DNA of 64,000 nucleotides from Psychrobacter glacincola (GCA_001411745.2 LIQB01000002.1:187892-251891), one strand, 5' to 3'. Positions 37,550 to 47,036 are shown, numbered from the stretch's first letter. A program made the numbers and translations. Notes: generated by a model from the letters alone, not told the origin.

Positions 37550-38440
37550 ATGAGTGATGAAATTAATTTGCCAACTTTTACTGCTTTACCTGTCTCTACA
37601 ATAACCAACAAACCTGTCCTGCATTTTGCTCATGCAAATGGGATGCCAAGTGCGGTTTATCAACCATTTTTTGAGAAGTTAGCAGAATTTTTTACCATTG
37701 AATATATTGCCATGCTGGGTGCAACGCCTGATTATCCAGTCGATGACCATTGGCGTAGCCTTACACAGCAGATTATTGATAGTGTCAAAAATACCTGTGA
37801 GAAGCATGGCGTGACGCAAGTAGTGGCAGTGGGTCATTCGCTGGGTGCGATGTGTACATTGCAGGCATTGTATCGTGCGCCGCAGTACTTTGCCCAAGCG
37901 GTACTTATGGATCCACCTTGGATTTATGGCAAAGTGAGCTTACTATGGCATTTGGCAAAGACGGCGGATAGATTGCCGATGATGAATAACCGCCTGATGG
38001 ATAAATTGTCACCAGCTGGCGTGTCTAAGCATCGCCGTGATGTCTGGGATAGCCGCGCAGATGCGTACGATAAGATGCGGCATAAAGGCTTTTTCAAAAA
38101 CTTCGATGAACGTAGTTTTCAAGGCTATATCGAGCATGGGCTACACGAACGTGCGGATGGCAAAGTGACATTGGCGATTCCGAAAGCCAGTGAGGTCGCT
38201 GTCTTTCGTACCAATCCATCTTGGTATTGGCTGGCACCAAATCATGGCCCAAAGCCGCCTGTTACTTTAATTATTGGTCAAGACAGTATCTTTTTAAAAC
38301 GCCGATTTCCGCAACAAATAAAGTCGCGTTTGAATATTCCTTATGAGACCCATGCCGGTGGTCATATGTTCCCACTTGAGTATCCAGAGTCGGTCTCTCA
38401 GCAAGTATTATCATTGATTGAGCGACAGTTGCCAAAATAA
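37550..38440 (+). CDS. Alpha/beta-hydrolase
   Basis: A 296-residue alpha/beta-hydrolase with the oxyanion motif HFAHANGMPSAVY, nucleophile elbow VAVGHSLGAMCTL (Ser in GHSLG), and the catalytic His likely in HAGGHMFPLEYPE. Substrate unknown; resembles lipase- or esterase-like proteins of Acinetobacter. An upstream ATG at 37499 is open but the ATG at 37550 has GAGAG at proper spacing. It follows sppA, separated by a hairpin. Confidence 0.8.
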   Translation: MSDEINLPTFTALPVSTITNKPVLHFAHANGMPSAVYQPFFEKLAEFFTIEYIAMLGATPDYPVDDHWRSLTQQIIDSVKNTCEKHGVTQVVAVGHSLGAMCTLQALYRAPQYFAQAVLMDPPWIYGKVSLLWHLAKTADRLPMMNNRLMDKLSPAGVSKHRRDVWDSRADAYDKMRHKGFFKNFDERSFQGYIEHGLHERADGKVTLAIPKASEVAVFRTNPSWYWLAPNHGPKPPVTLIIGQDSIFLKRRFPQQIKSRLNIPYETHAGGHMFPLEYPESVSQQVLSLIERQLPK

Positions 38441-38475
38441 TCGCTGATGACTATTTATGCTCATTATTGCTTATG

Positions 38476-38651
38476 CTAGGGCGTGTCCTCATTTTAAAAA
38501 TGGTGATAAGAATGAGATAAATTGCCGTCAAACAAGGAAAGTAGCGCAAATAATATCGAGATATTGATAAGCTATTTAACGATGTTGGGCAAAATTTAGC
38601 CATTTTTAACTCATTTAGAGGATAATCGATTGAATTGAGGACACGCCCTAG
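38476..38651 (+). mobile_element. MITE copy 3, upstream of CPBP gene
   Basis: 176 bases with near-perfect inverted ends CTAGGGCGTGTCCTCA and TTGAGGACACGCCCTAG, flanked by the CTAG ends. The interior has AAAAATGGTGATAAGAATGA, TTGCCGTCAAACAAGGAAA, AATATCGAGATATTG and GCAAAATTTAGCCATTTTTA. No coding content. It lies just 38 bases before the CPBP start, so it may supply promoter or leader sequence there. Confidence 0.92.
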
Positions 38652-38689
38652 ATGCGAGCTGACAAAATATCCGTTTGAGTAATGACTTT

Positions 38690-39478
38690 ATGCTAAAAAA
38701 TGCTACTGGTTCGCACAATCTTAATACGCCGCCTAAGCGCACGCCGCTATTTTCAAGGTTGGGTGTCTTTCTACTGACTGTTGGTATGCTGATGGCATTT
38801 TTTATCAGTCAGCTGCTAGGCGTGTATATCGCTGGCAAGCTGGTCTTACCGGCTTCTAAAAATTCAACCATGGCTGATATCTTCTTTTTTGGTAGTAACG
38901 ATGGCACCGTGGTCAGCCTCTCTATTATCATAGGCTTCGTGCTATTGATTGCTATTAGCCTTTTAGTGATCCGTGTAAGAGGCGGCGATAGTCGGCAGTA
39001 TTTAGCGCTAAAGCCTTTCTCATTTGTGGTGGGTATGGGATTGCTTGGGCTGCTATTGATATTTATGATTGGCAGTCAGGCATTGACTTATTTACTTGAT
39101 AAATCGCCATTGCTCTTCGTTGACCCTTTATATCAGTCTGTCAGCTCAGTATGGCTGTTGATATTTGCAATGGTCATTGTCGCGCCAATCTATGAAGAGT
39201 TGATATTTCGTGGTCTATTATGGTCAGCGATCGCAGAGCAATTTACCTCGTCAACTTATTCAAAGCATCGAGGGGCGATCGTAGCAAGTGTCGTGACCAG
39301 CTTGATATTTGCGGTGATCCATGTGCAGTATGGTATTTATGAAATCAGTACCATTGTGGTACTGGCATTGATATTTTGCTACGCGCGTATCAAGTCAGGC
39401 TCGCTGTTACTGCCGATATTATTGCATATTGTGAATAATGGGGCGGCGATGTGGCAATATATTGCGCAAATCGCCTAA
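38690..39478 (+). CDS. CPBP-family intramembrane metalloprotease
   Basis: A 262-residue protein with about seven spans. The CPBP (Abi) motifs are all present: EE in APIYEELIFRGLLW, His in VIHVQYGIYE and the HxxxN-like HIVNNG near the C-terminus. Related to Rce1-type CAAX proteases; bacterial substrates are mostly unknown. The start is uncertain: TTG at 38675 is in frame but lacks a ribosome site; the ATG at 38690 has only a GAG ten bases upstream. A MITE ends 38 bases before the ATG. Confidence 0.85.
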   Translation: MLKNATGSHNLNTPPKRTPLFSRLGVFLLTVGMLMAFFISQLLGVYIAGKLVLPASKNSTMADIFFFGSNDGTVVSLSIIIGFVLLIAISLLVIRVRGGDSRQYLALKPFSFVVGMGLLGLLLIFMIGSQALTYLLDKSPLLFVDPLYQSVSSVWLLIFAMVIVAPIYEELIFRGLLWSAIAEQFTSSTYSKHRGAIVASVVTSLIFAVIHVQYGIYEISTIVVLALIFCYARIKSGSLLLPILLHIVNNGAAMWQYIAQIA

Positions 39479-39544
39479 ATAAATAATGGCTATTTCGGCG
39501 TTATTGTTACACTTTTATAGCTATCGTCATAATAATGAATTTTC

Positions 39545-40516
39545 TTAAGTATTAGGATTTAGTAGTAACACCTCATCCGCTGCCCGTTTGATATCGTCGA
39601 TTGTTAGCTGAGGTTTACCACTTAATGCCTGTCGCCATTTGCGCGCACCCGTCAGTCCTTGAAACAGCCCTAAATAATGTCTGGTCATCGTTGGCAGTGC
39701 TTCACCTTTAGCAATCTGCGCCTCCATATAAGGATACAGCTGCGCTAGAATATCTGAGCGCTTAGGTGCTGGTTCGTTCCATAAGCTATTGGTTTCTGCT
39801 AATAGGTAAGGGTTGTGATAAAACGCGCGACCAATCATCACGCCATCCACATGCTGCAAATGTGCTTCGATGTCTTTAACGGTATCGATGCCGCCATTAA
39901 TCTCGATATCGAATTGTGGAAAGTCTTGTTTGAGACGATAGACATCCTCATAACGTAGCGGTGGTATCTCGCGATTTTGCTTGGGGCTAAGCCCCTGTAG
40001 CCATGCAGTACGTGCATGGACAATAAAGCGTGTACAACCCGCTGCTGCCACTTTTTCTACAAAATCTACCATAAACTCATAACTGTCAAAATCATCGATA
40101 CCAATACGATGCTTGACGGTTACTGGGATATCGACCGCCGCTTGCATGTGCTTGACCAAATCGGCAACCGTGTGCGGCTCTGCCATGAGGCAAGCACCTA
40201 TTTTATTATGCTGTACGCGATCAGAGGGACAACCAACATTGATATTGACCTCATCATAACCATGCTGCTGCGCAAATTCAGCACATTGCGTCATCTCGCT
40301 AATATCTGCGCCGCCCAGCTGTAGTACCAGCGGATGCTCAAGCGTATCAAAGCGCAGATGCCGTGCTCGATTGCCATGTATCAGCGCGCCCGTACTGATC
40401 ATCTCGGTGTACAAATAAACATGCGGATTAAAAAGCCGAGCAAAATAACGATAATCCGTCGTTGTCCAATCAATCATGGGCGCAACGGAAAGACGTTTGT
40501 TGGTCATATCAACCAT
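39545..40516 (-). CDS. dusA: tRNA-dihydrouridine(20/20a) synthase DusA
   Basis: A 323-residue FMN enzyme reducing U20/U20a of tRNA. Motifs: SVAPMIDWTTTDYRYFARL at the start, catalytic Cys in NVGCPSDRVQHNKIGACLM, VTVKHRIGIDDFDSYEF for FMN binding, DGVMIGRAFYHNPYLLAE and the DusA-type end YLGLFQGLTGARKWRQAL. A start at codon 4 (ATG at 40507) is also possible. It is convergent with the CPBP protease gene and co-directional with the MFS gene upstream. Confidence 0.94.
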   Translation of the reverse strand: MVDMTNKRLSVAPMIDWTTTDYRYFARLFNPHVYLYTEMISTGALIHGNRARHLRFDTLEHPLVLQLGGADISEMTQCAEFAQQHGYDEVNINVGCPSDRVQHNKIGACLMAEPHTVADLVKHMQAAVDIPVTVKHRIGIDDFDSYEFMVDFVEKVAAAGCTRFIVHARTAWLQGLSPKQNREIPPLRYEDVYRLKQDFPQFDIEINGGIDTVKDIEAHLQHVDGVMIGRAFYHNPYLLAETNSLWNEPAPKRSDILAQLYPYMEAQIAKGEALPTMTRHYLGLFQGLTGARKWRQALSGKPQLTIDDIKRAADEVLLLNPNT

Positions 40517-40641
40517 GGTTTTGAGCCTTAATATTTTAATATTGGTGTCTTAAATAAATGAACAAGGTGCAATGTATGAGACATACGATTGCACCTTAAT
40601 TTTTAATTTCAATCGTTATACAGATAATAGACAGCTACTAG

Positions 40642-41943
40642 CTAAATAATGTGGTCGATTTTTTTAAATTCAGGCAAATTATAAAAATAAATACCCATTA
40701 TTATGCCGATAAAACCGATAAATGCAATGTAGAGCGCTGGTGAGAAGCTCACATACAAAGTGGCATAACCCAGTCCAAAAGGCACAAGCACTCCAACAAT
40801 ACCGTAGGCGATATTATAACAAAAAGCCATTCCTGTTAATCGTACATTGGTCGGAAATAACTGTACAAGGATGGCAGGTATCATCCCAACGATGCCAGCA
40901 CAAAAGCCTAAAAGCGCATACATAATGAGGATGTAGTCACCGCTGGCTTGCAGATGGTAAAAAAAGGCAAACATCTGAGCGATTAAAAGAATAGAGCCAA
41001 CCGTCAGAATCTTACCGAAGTTTTGGTGGTTGGATATTATCCCATAAAAAATACAACCAAAAACCATGAACACTATACCCAGACTGTGTGAGAATCCAAA
41101 TAAATCGCTGTCTAAGGTAAAACGTAATTCAATCAAATCGGGTAGCAATAGCACAACAACGGTCGTGATGCTAGAAACAATAAGCGTGAGAACCATGCCG
41201 ATAAATAGCGAATGTTTGCAATGCTTAAAGAGTAAATTGAAGGGTTTGGCAACATAATCGCTTGGTTTTGAGTTTTTCATTTCCAGAAAAAAGGGTGACT
41301 CATCTATCCATCGCCACGCCAACAATGGTAATAAACTCAGAATGGCCGCGATGAAAAATGGCAAGCGCCAGCCGTAATTAGCCAATTGCTCAGTCGTCAT
41401 AGAATTGGTTAACCAAAGAAAAAAGGCATTAGAAAACAGCACACCTACATAAAAACTGGCGGTGACATAGCTACAAGATACTGACGAATATTGGCGCGGC
41501 ACATGCTCTGCCACAAAAACCCAAGCGAGTGGCACATAAAGACCAAATGCCATGCCTTGTATTAGCCTCAAGACTATAAATAAGGTTGGTGCAATCAACC
41601 CCCACTGTCCATAGGTCGGTAAGCATGCCATCGCCAACAAACTGACTGCCGTCACTAATATACTGATCAATAGTATGGGTTTTCGGCCTTTGATATCACC
41701 ATAACGACCAAAGATGATACCGCCAAGTGGGCGTGCCAAATAGCCAATTGCAAATAGACCAAGCCCTTGCACCTTCGTAATAGCTGGGTCGATATTAGCA
41801 GGGAAAAAAGCGGTCGCCATGATATCTGCTAGATATAAATAAATCAAAAAATCAAAAAACGCGACTGCGCTGCTAAAGCAGATAAACAGTACGGTGTTTC
41901 TGTCTTTAGAGGACATCATTGCATATTGAGAACGAGAAGGCAT
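40642..41943 (-). CDS. MFS transporter of the metabolite:H+ symporter (ProP/KgtP-like) family
   Basis: A protein of about 433 residues with 12 spans. The loop GYLARPLGGIIFGRYGDIKGRKPILLISI is the metabolite:proton symporter signature (as in ProP, KgtP, ShiA and CitA). RLIQGMAFGLYVPLAWVFVAEHVPRQY follows. Substrate cannot be read from sequence; osmolyte, dicarboxylate or aromatic acid uptake are options. The start is uncertain: an ATG at 41943 is chosen, GTG at 41961 and ATG near 41916-41919 are alternatives; none has a good Shine-Dalgarno. Confidence 0.85.
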   Translation of the reverse strand: MPSRSQYAMMSSKDRNTVLFICFSSAVAFFDFLIYLYLADIMATAFFPANIDPAITKVQGLGLFAIGYLARPLGGIIFGRYGDIKGRKPILLISILVTAVSLLAMACLPTYGQWGLIAPTLFIVLRLIQGMAFGLYVPLAWVFVAEHVPRQYSSVSCSYVTASFYVGVLFSNAFFLWLTNSMTTEQLANYGWRLPFFIAAILSLLPLLAWRWIDESPFFLEMKNSKPSDYVAKPFNLLFKHCKHSLFIGMVLTLIVSSITTVVVLLLPDLIELRFTLDSDLFGFSHSLGIVFMVFGCIFYGIISNHQNFGKILTVGSILLIAQMFAFFYHLQASGDYILIMYALLGFCAGIVGMIPAILVQLFPTNVRLTGMAFCYNIAYGIVGVLVPFGLGYATLYVSFSPALYIAFIGFIGIIMGIYFYNLPEFKKIDHII

Positions 41944-42102
41944 AATAGGTCGCGCATCCACATATAATAGTATTCGTTAAGCCGATTATTATCTGGATAA
42001 CCGGCTATAATAAAAAACGACAAATCAATATGAAAAATAATGATTTGCCGAAAAAATAAAGACGTTTGAGCTAACAGTTATTGAGCAATAAGCATCGGAG
42101 TT

Positions 42103-42163
42103 AAAAGCACTTGAATGAAAAGTGCTTAAATGAAAAGCACTCCAACTAAAAAGTGCTCAAACT
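42103..42163. repeat. Four 15-16 bp near-repeats with alternating AGCAC/GTGCT cores
   Basis: AAAAGCACTTGAATG, AAAAGTGCTTAAATG, AAAAGCACTCCAACT and AAAAAGTGCTCAAACT lie head to tail. Alternating cores let neighbours pair as hairpins (AGCACTT/AAGTGCT). It lies between the PLD-type gene stop and the MFS start, on the downstream side of the PLD-type gene, so it may act as a terminator. Confidence 0.7.
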
Positions 42164-42247
42164 AAAAAAATTGGGTCAAAGAATCACTCGATAACGCTAT
42201 TATTATTTAAATATGACTAGGTTTTAGAGTGCTTTTGATGGTGGCAG

Positions 42248-43888
42248 CTATAGCAACCAATCAATAGGTAACCATGACATGATGGTCAGCCAAATATGAT
42301 CACTGATATCGACGCGTGGCTCTGAATCGTAAACCACTTTTTTATCATCTTCCATAGTATGCCACTGTAGTTTACCATTATCTGATAGTTTGACTTCATA
42401 AGCTTGGTTTAGCAGGTCATCGCTCAGCGCACCATGCAATTGTTTTGCCAGCTCATCATCATTGATGATCACACCCATTTCTGTATTGATATTGGCAGAG
42501 CGAGGGTCGACATTATAGGAGCCAATGAATACTTGATAGTCATCAACGGCAAACGTTTTTGCATGTAAACTGGTTGAGGATTGACTACGAGCTTTCCAAA
42601 GCTTGTTTTCGCGTTTTTCTTCAGAGGCGGTGGATTTTAGCTCGTAGATTTTGACACCAGCGCGCAGCAAGTTAGGTCGCCATTGACTATAGCCAGAATG
42701 CACAGCAGTCACGTCGGTTGCATCAAATGAATTGGTCAAAATCTTAATCTCGATACCAGCTTCAGCCAATTGCACTAAAGTATTGACACCATCTTTGGTG
42801 GGTACAAAATAAGAAGAAATGATGGTTAGCTTTTTGGTCGGACTGCCTAATAAGGTACGCAATTGATGCACCAAATTGGTATCCGCTGGTACCGTTTTGG
42901 TCAGCTTGCCCACATCATCACTCAAAAACTGCATGTCTGTCCAGCGAAAAGGCACGCGTTTATTGACCAAGTCACTGTCTATCGTTGATTCTTCTAGCGC
43001 TTCTTTATACACCGTCAAATGATTGTCGCTACCTTTTTCGTCCTGACCGAGCTTGTCCAGTGCCGCTAGGAAATCAGGCGCTGTATTGTTGTCAGGCTTC
43101 ACTAGCGTTTCGATGTCAAATGACAAAGGTGACGACCAATAGCTTGAAAAACTGTTGTCAATATCTGCGACGACTTTACCGATGAGTAAAACATCCAAAT
43201 CCGCAAATTGACTATTTTGGTCATTGCTTAAATATTCATTGCCAATATTACGTCCCCCAATGATGGTAATCTGCTTATCAAAAGTCATGCTTTTATTGTG
43301 CATGCGGCGATTGATACGTGGCAGACCTGTGACGTAGTTTAATGTTTGAAACTTACGGTGCATCAGCGGATTGATGATTCGTACCGCGATATTCGGATGA
43401 CTGGAAAAACGTAATAAATGCTGATCGAAAGTGGCATCATTATTAAAATCATCTAATAATAAGCGTACAATGATGCCGCGTTCAGCCGCTTTCCACAGAT
43501 CTTTCAATAGTAGCTGACCAGCTTGGTCATTATGCCAAATATAATACTGCGCATCGATATTACGTGTGGACATGTCCGTTAATATACTGCGAGAAGCAAA
43601 AGCATTGGCACCAGTTACAATGGGGTGATAGCCGGATAAATCTGGGTGAATATCATTCTGTTCACTAATCGATGCTACCAAATCAACGTCATTGGTTGCT
43701 ACTGTGTCACTTTGTCCAGTTTCTTGATTGTCTTCTTGTTGATATAAGTCATGTACTCGTGCTGATAATGCTTGGCTCTCAGGTAAGTGTGGCTGTTTTG
43801 GCAAAACCTGACATCCACTAAGACCTAAGGTTAGTCCGAGTGTTAGACTCAACGATAAGTTGCTTGGTTCTATACTGAACATCGACAT
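42248..43888 (-). CDS. Phospholipase D-superfamily lipoprotein (ClsC/YmdC-like)
   Basis: A 546-residue protein with a lipoprotein signal peptide: hydrophobic run SLSLTLGLTLGLSGC with lipobox LSGC at about residues 23-26. It has two HKD motifs, HNKSMTFDKQITIIGGRNIGNEY and HAKTFAVDDYQVFIGSYNVDPRS, each with His, Lys and Asp. This is the layout of cardiolipin synthase C and related phosphatidyl transferases. It is likely anchored in the periplasm. The lipidation signal suggests it is not cytoplasmic, unlike E. coli ClsC. ATG at 43888, with a second ATG two codons on. A short MITE copy lies upstream. Confidence 0.9.
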   Translation of the reverse strand: MSMFSIEPSNLSLSLTLGLTLGLSGCQVLPKQPHLPESQALSARVHDLYQQEDNQETGQSDTVATNDVDLVASISEQNDIHPDLSGYHPIVTGANAFASRSILTDMSTRNIDAQYYIWHNDQAGQLLLKDLWKAAERGIIVRLLLDDFNNDATFDQHLLRFSSHPNIAVRIINPLMHRKFQTLNYVTGLPRINRRMHNKSMTFDKQITIIGGRNIGNEYLSNDQNSQFADLDVLLIGKVVADIDNSFSSYWSSPLSFDIETLVKPDNNTAPDFLAALDKLGQDEKGSDNHLTVYKEALEESTIDSDLVNKRVPFRWTDMQFLSDDVGKLTKTVPADTNLVHQLRTLLGSPTKKLTIISSYFVPTKDGVNTLVQLAEAGIEIKILTNSFDATDVTAVHSGYSQWRPNLLRAGVKIYELKSTASEEKRENKLWKARSQSSTSLHAKTFAVDDYQVFIGSYNVDPRSANINTEMGVIINDDELAKQLHGALSDDLLNQAYEVKLSDNGKLQWHTMEDDKKVVYDSEPRVDISDHIWLTIMSWLPIDWLL

Positions 43889-44367
43889 AAATGAATTACC
43901 TTAGTGAGCCTTACATAAAGAAGTATTTGTTAGAAAGTAAGCGTGAGGGCATGTCCTCATTTTTAGTCCATTAAAAAGACTATCAATTGAATGAAGGACA
44001 TGCGCTAGTGCATCGTTTATTTTACCGATGATAGCACTGATTACGAAGCGTATAACAATATCGCCCAAGGCAAAAATTAAATCGCCGCTAAGCTTATCAG
44101 CTGTCGTCATCTATGCCTATTATAAATACGTTATTTTTGTTAGATTCAGCGACTTATTCAGTCATTATTTACTTATCGTCTCTCTTTCATCTGTTATTGA
44201 GAAAGAGATAGATGTGTATTCAAAAATAATATTTAGCCATCGCTTGAAACCAGCTGTGTGGAATAAGTTGACATGATATGATAACGCTGATGCATTCGGT
44301 CAATAATCAGAAGAATAAGCAGTCATTTTATATCAATCAAAATACCAATCAAAGCAACGGAATATTT
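43889..44367. promoter_or_regulatory. Divergent intergenic region before metZ, with short MITE
   Basis: These 479 bases hold the promoters of the PLD-type gene and metZ. The short MITE copy at 43945-44008 is inside. Frames of about 70-80 codons here overlap the MITE or lack ribosome sites. No SAM riboswitch was recognised upstream of metZ. Confidence 0.4.
43945..44008. mobile_element. MITE copy 4, internally deleted (64 bp)
   Basis: Inverted ends GAGGGCATGTCCTCA and GAAGGACATGCGCTAG with only about 35 bases between them, among them TTTTAGTCCATTAAAAAGAC and TATCAATTGAATGAAGGAC matching the right end of copies 3 and 5. It is an internally shortened family member. Confidence 0.75.
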
Positions 44368-45657
44368 ATGAGTCAGTCGCAAGCCCATGATGATAAAAAT
44401 GTAGATAAATTAGATCCAAACTGGCGCAGTGACGCGCTCAACTTAGATCTCGATTATGGTATGCAAACCATTGCTGTACGGGCAGGGCAACATCGTACCG
44501 ATGAGGGTGAGCACTCAGAGGCTATCTTTACTACCAGCTCGTACGTTTATACCTCAGCGGCAGATGCCGCGGCACATTTTAATGGAGACAAGACGGGCAA
44601 CGTGTACTCACGCCATACCAATCCGAGTGTGCGTACTTTTGAGCGTCGTTTGGCAGCGCTTGAAAACGGTGAGCGCGCAGTGGCGACAGCCTCTGGCATG
44701 GGCGCGATTTTGACCATGTGCTTGGCATATCTGAAAGCGGGCGATCATTTGCTTGCTGCCAATCAATTATTTGGCTCATCGATTGGTCTATTTAATAATT
44801 ATATGGCAAAGTTCGATGTGGAAGTCAGCTACGTTGATTGCTTCGATAATGAGGCATGGGCAAACGCCGTTCAACCAAACACCAAAGTTATTTATTGCGA
44901 AAGCCCTAGTAATCCATTGGCACAGATTTGTGATATTGGCTTTTTAAGCCAGCTGTGTAAAGCCAATGATATCCTACTCGTTGTGGATAATTGTTTTGCT
45001 ACCCCAGCTTTGCAGCGTCCGCTTGATTTGGGTGCCGATGTGGTGATTCATTCTGCCACTAAATATTTAGACGGTCAGGGTCGAGTACTCGGCGGCGCAT
45101 TGGTCGGCAGTGATAAGCTCATGCAAGAGGCGTTTACCGTGGTACGCTCAGGCGGTATCAGTATGAGTCCATTTAATGCTTGGGTATTTACCAAAGGGTT
45201 AGAGACGCTGAAACTGCGTATGCAAGCGCATTGTCAAAATGCCAATCAAGTAGCAGAGTTTTTGGTCAATCATCCCAATGTTAGTGCCGTACATTTCTCA
45301 GGTTTGAGTGATCATCCTGCTCATGAGCTTGCGACGCGTCAACATCATATGAAAGGTGGCTATGGTGCTATCATGGGTTTTGAAGTAAAGGCTTCTGACA
45401 GCACTGATTCAAATAGTCGTGATTCGAAATCTGCGGCTTGGCATGTCATTGATTCCACCCAAATGGTTTCTATCACCAATAACTTGGGCGATGCTAAAAC
45501 CACCATTACCCATCCTGCGACCACTACTCATTTTCGCTTGAGTGCAAAAGAGCGCGCAGAAGCGGGCGTCAAAGATGGTCTTATTCGTTTGTCAGTAGGC
45601 TTAGAAGATGTAGAAGATATCATCAAAGATTTGGCGCGTGGTTTAGACAGTTTGTAA
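44368..45657 (+). CDS. metZ: O-succinylhomoserine sulfhydrylase MetZ
   Basis: A 429-residue PLP enzyme of the Cys/Met metabolism family. It makes homocysteine from O-succinyl- (or O-acetyl-) homoserine and sulfide. Motifs: SSYVYTSAADAAAHFNGDKTGNVYSRHTNPSVRTFE, ASGMGAILTMCLAYLKAGDHLL, PLP lysine in VIHSATKYLDGQGRVLGGALVG, and SVGLEDVEDIIKDLARGL at the end. The frame is open to 44278, but the ATG at 44368 fits family length and has ACGGA upstream. No met riboswitch was seen. A MITE follows the stop. Confidence 0.92.
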   Translation: MSQSQAHDDKNVDKLDPNWRSDALNLDLDYGMQTIAVRAGQHRTDEGEHSEAIFTTSSYVYTSAADAAAHFNGDKTGNVYSRHTNPSVRTFERRLAALENGERAVATASGMGAILTMCLAYLKAGDHLLAANQLFGSSIGLFNNYMAKFDVEVSYVDCFDNEAWANAVQPNTKVIYCESPSNPLAQICDIGFLSQLCKANDILLVVDNCFATPALQRPLDLGADVVIHSATKYLDGQGRVLGGALVGSDKLMQEAFTVVRSGGISMSPFNAWVFTKGLETLKLRMQAHCQNANQVAEFLVNHPNVSAVHFSGLSDHPAHELATRQHHMKGGYGAIMGFEVKASDSTDSNSRDSKSAAWHVIDSTQMVSITNNLGDAKTTITHPATTTHFRLSAKERAEAGVKDGLIRLSVGLEDVEDIIKDLARGLDSL

Positions 45658-45690
45658 AGATAACGGTATAATCGCGGTTAGCACTTTATA

Positions 45691-45863
45691 TCAGGGCGTG
45701 TCCTTATTTCAAAAATGGTGATAAAAATAAGATAAATTGCATTCAAACGAGGAAAATAGCTGGTTAATATCGGGATATTAACCAGCTATTTAACGATGTT
45801 TGGCAAAATTTAGCCATTTTTAGCCCGTTAGATATGATCAATTGAATTGAGGACACGCCCTAG
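45691..45863 (+). mobile_element. MITE copy 5, between metZ and ybaB
   Basis: 173 bases with ends CAGGGCGTGTCCTTA and TTGAGGACACGCCCTAG and the shared interior (AAAAATGGTGATAAAAATAA, GCAAAATTTAGCCATTTTTA). The middle has a perfect 18-bp inverted repeat, AAATAGCTGGTTAATATC / GATATTAACCAGCTATTT (45754-45771 and 45774-45791), with a 2-base loop. Same orientation as copy 3. Confidence 0.92.
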
Positions 45864-45906
45864 TAAAATATCAATCATTTATGATTAAAAAACAAAAGAG
45901 GCAACT

Positions 45907-46236
45907 ATGAATATTCAAGCATTAATGCAACAAGCACAAACGATGCAAAAGAAAGTCGAAGCAAACGTTGAAAATGCTAAAAAAGAGCTTGCGAATAAAG
46001 AAGTACAAGCTGAAGCGGGCAGTGGTCTGGTAAAAGTCACCATGACGGGTCGCCATGTGGTTAAGCGTTTAACCATCGATCCAAGCTTGCTTGAGGATGA
46101 GCCAGATATGATCGAAGATCTTATCGCTGCTGCTATCAATGACGCCGTTCGTCAAGCAGATGCGCTATACGAAGAAACCATGGCTGGCGCGACATCAGGT
46201 ATGGGTCTACCACCTGGTATGCAAGGTATGTTCTAA
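45907..46236 (+). CDS. ybaB: YbaB/EbfC nucleoid-associated protein
   Basis: A 109-residue protein: N-terminal helix [28 protein letters not shown], then [32 protein letters not shown], then a Gly/Met-rich end. It binds DNA as a dimer and is co-transcribed with recR in many bacteria, as here (124-base gap holding a hairpin). A GAGG ribosome site precedes the ATG. Confidence 0.93.
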   Translation: MNIQALMQQAQTMQKKVEANVENAKKELANKEVQAEAGSGLVKVTMTGRHVVKRLTIDPSLLEDEPDMIEDLIAAAINDAVRQADALYEETMAGATSGMGLPPGMQGMF

Positions 46237-46274
46237 GTCGTTATTTTTTAAGCCAGACACGACATATTAAAGAC

Positions 46275-46315
46275 AAAATGGGGTTGTTATCGACACGATA
46301 CGACCCCATTTTTAT
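46275..46315 (+). terminator. Terminator-like hairpin between ybaB and recR
   Basis: Stem AAAATGGGG / CCCCATTTT with an inner stem TATCG/CGATA, followed by TTTT. It should reduce or end transcription between ybaB and recR, so recR may need its own promoter or readthrough. Confidence 0.75.
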
Positions 46316-46360
46316 AGCTACGATTTATAAATTAAGTTAAATTAAATAAAGGAAGATGCT

Positions 46361-46954
46361 TTGCTGACAGCCAAATTTGATCAGCTGGTTAAACAGCTGC
46401 GTATTTTGCCGGGTGTGGGTCAAAAAAGTGCCCAACGTATGGCGCTGCATTTGCTTACCAAAAAACGTCCACAAGGCATGGCACTCGCCCAAGCACTTGA
46501 TGAGGCGATGCGCGATATCGTCGAATGCCAGCGTTGTCACAGCTTTAGTGATGATCACATCTGTCCGCTGTGCCAAGATCCGCGCCGTGATGATGCATTG
46601 CTATGTGTGGTTGAGACCGCAGCAGACGTGATGGCTATCGAACAAACCGCAGGCTACCGTGGCCGCTACTTTGTGTTAGGTGGTCATTTATCACCGATTG
46701 ATGGCATTAGCGCTGATGATTTGAATATTGAACAACTGGTCTGGCGGGTCAAGCAAGAGCCTGTTGAAGAGTTGATATTGGCGACTGGTACGACTGTCGA
46801 AGGGCAGACCACCGCGCACTTTATCAGTGCAGCGGTTAGTCGTCATGTTAATAAGGTCACACGTTTGGCACAAGGTGTACCAATGGGCGGCGAGCTTGAA
46901 TATCTTGATAGCATGACCCTTGGACAAGCGATGCAGAATCGTTCATTTTTATAG
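46361..46954 (+). CDS. recR: Recombination mediator RecR
   Basis: A 197-residue protein with N-terminal helix-hairpin-helix ([17 protein letters not shown]), a Cys4 zinc finger ([18 protein letters not shown]), and a TOPRIM domain ([17 protein letters not shown]). It loads RecA at gaps with RecF and RecO. The start is TTG at 46361, with AAGGAAG six bases upstream; the only nearby ATG is out of frame. Confidence 0.95.
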   Translation: MLTAKFDQLVKQLRILPGVGQKSAQRMALHLLTKKRPQGMALAQALDEAMRDIVECQRCHSFSDDHICPLCQDPRRDDALLCVVETAADVMAIEQTAGYRGRYFVLGGHLSPIDGISADDLNIEQLVWRVKQEPVEELILATGTTVEGQTTAHFISAAVSRHVNKVTRLAQGVPMGGELEYLDSMTLGQAMQNRSFL

Positions 46955-47036
46955 CACACTGGCATTTTTTCTATAACTTCTTTATAAAAACCAAGTCTTG
47001 TCCATTTTATTTCATGAAATTGTTATAATTGATTCA

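Noticed and set aside
43901..44110. 69-codon frame on the minus strand beside the PLD-type gene
   Set aside because: More than half of it is made of the short MITE copy, it has no ribosome site, and the rest resembles nothing known.
43889..44367. SAM riboswitch or Met box before metZ
   Set aside because: No SAM-II or SAM-I type core could be recognised in the leader.
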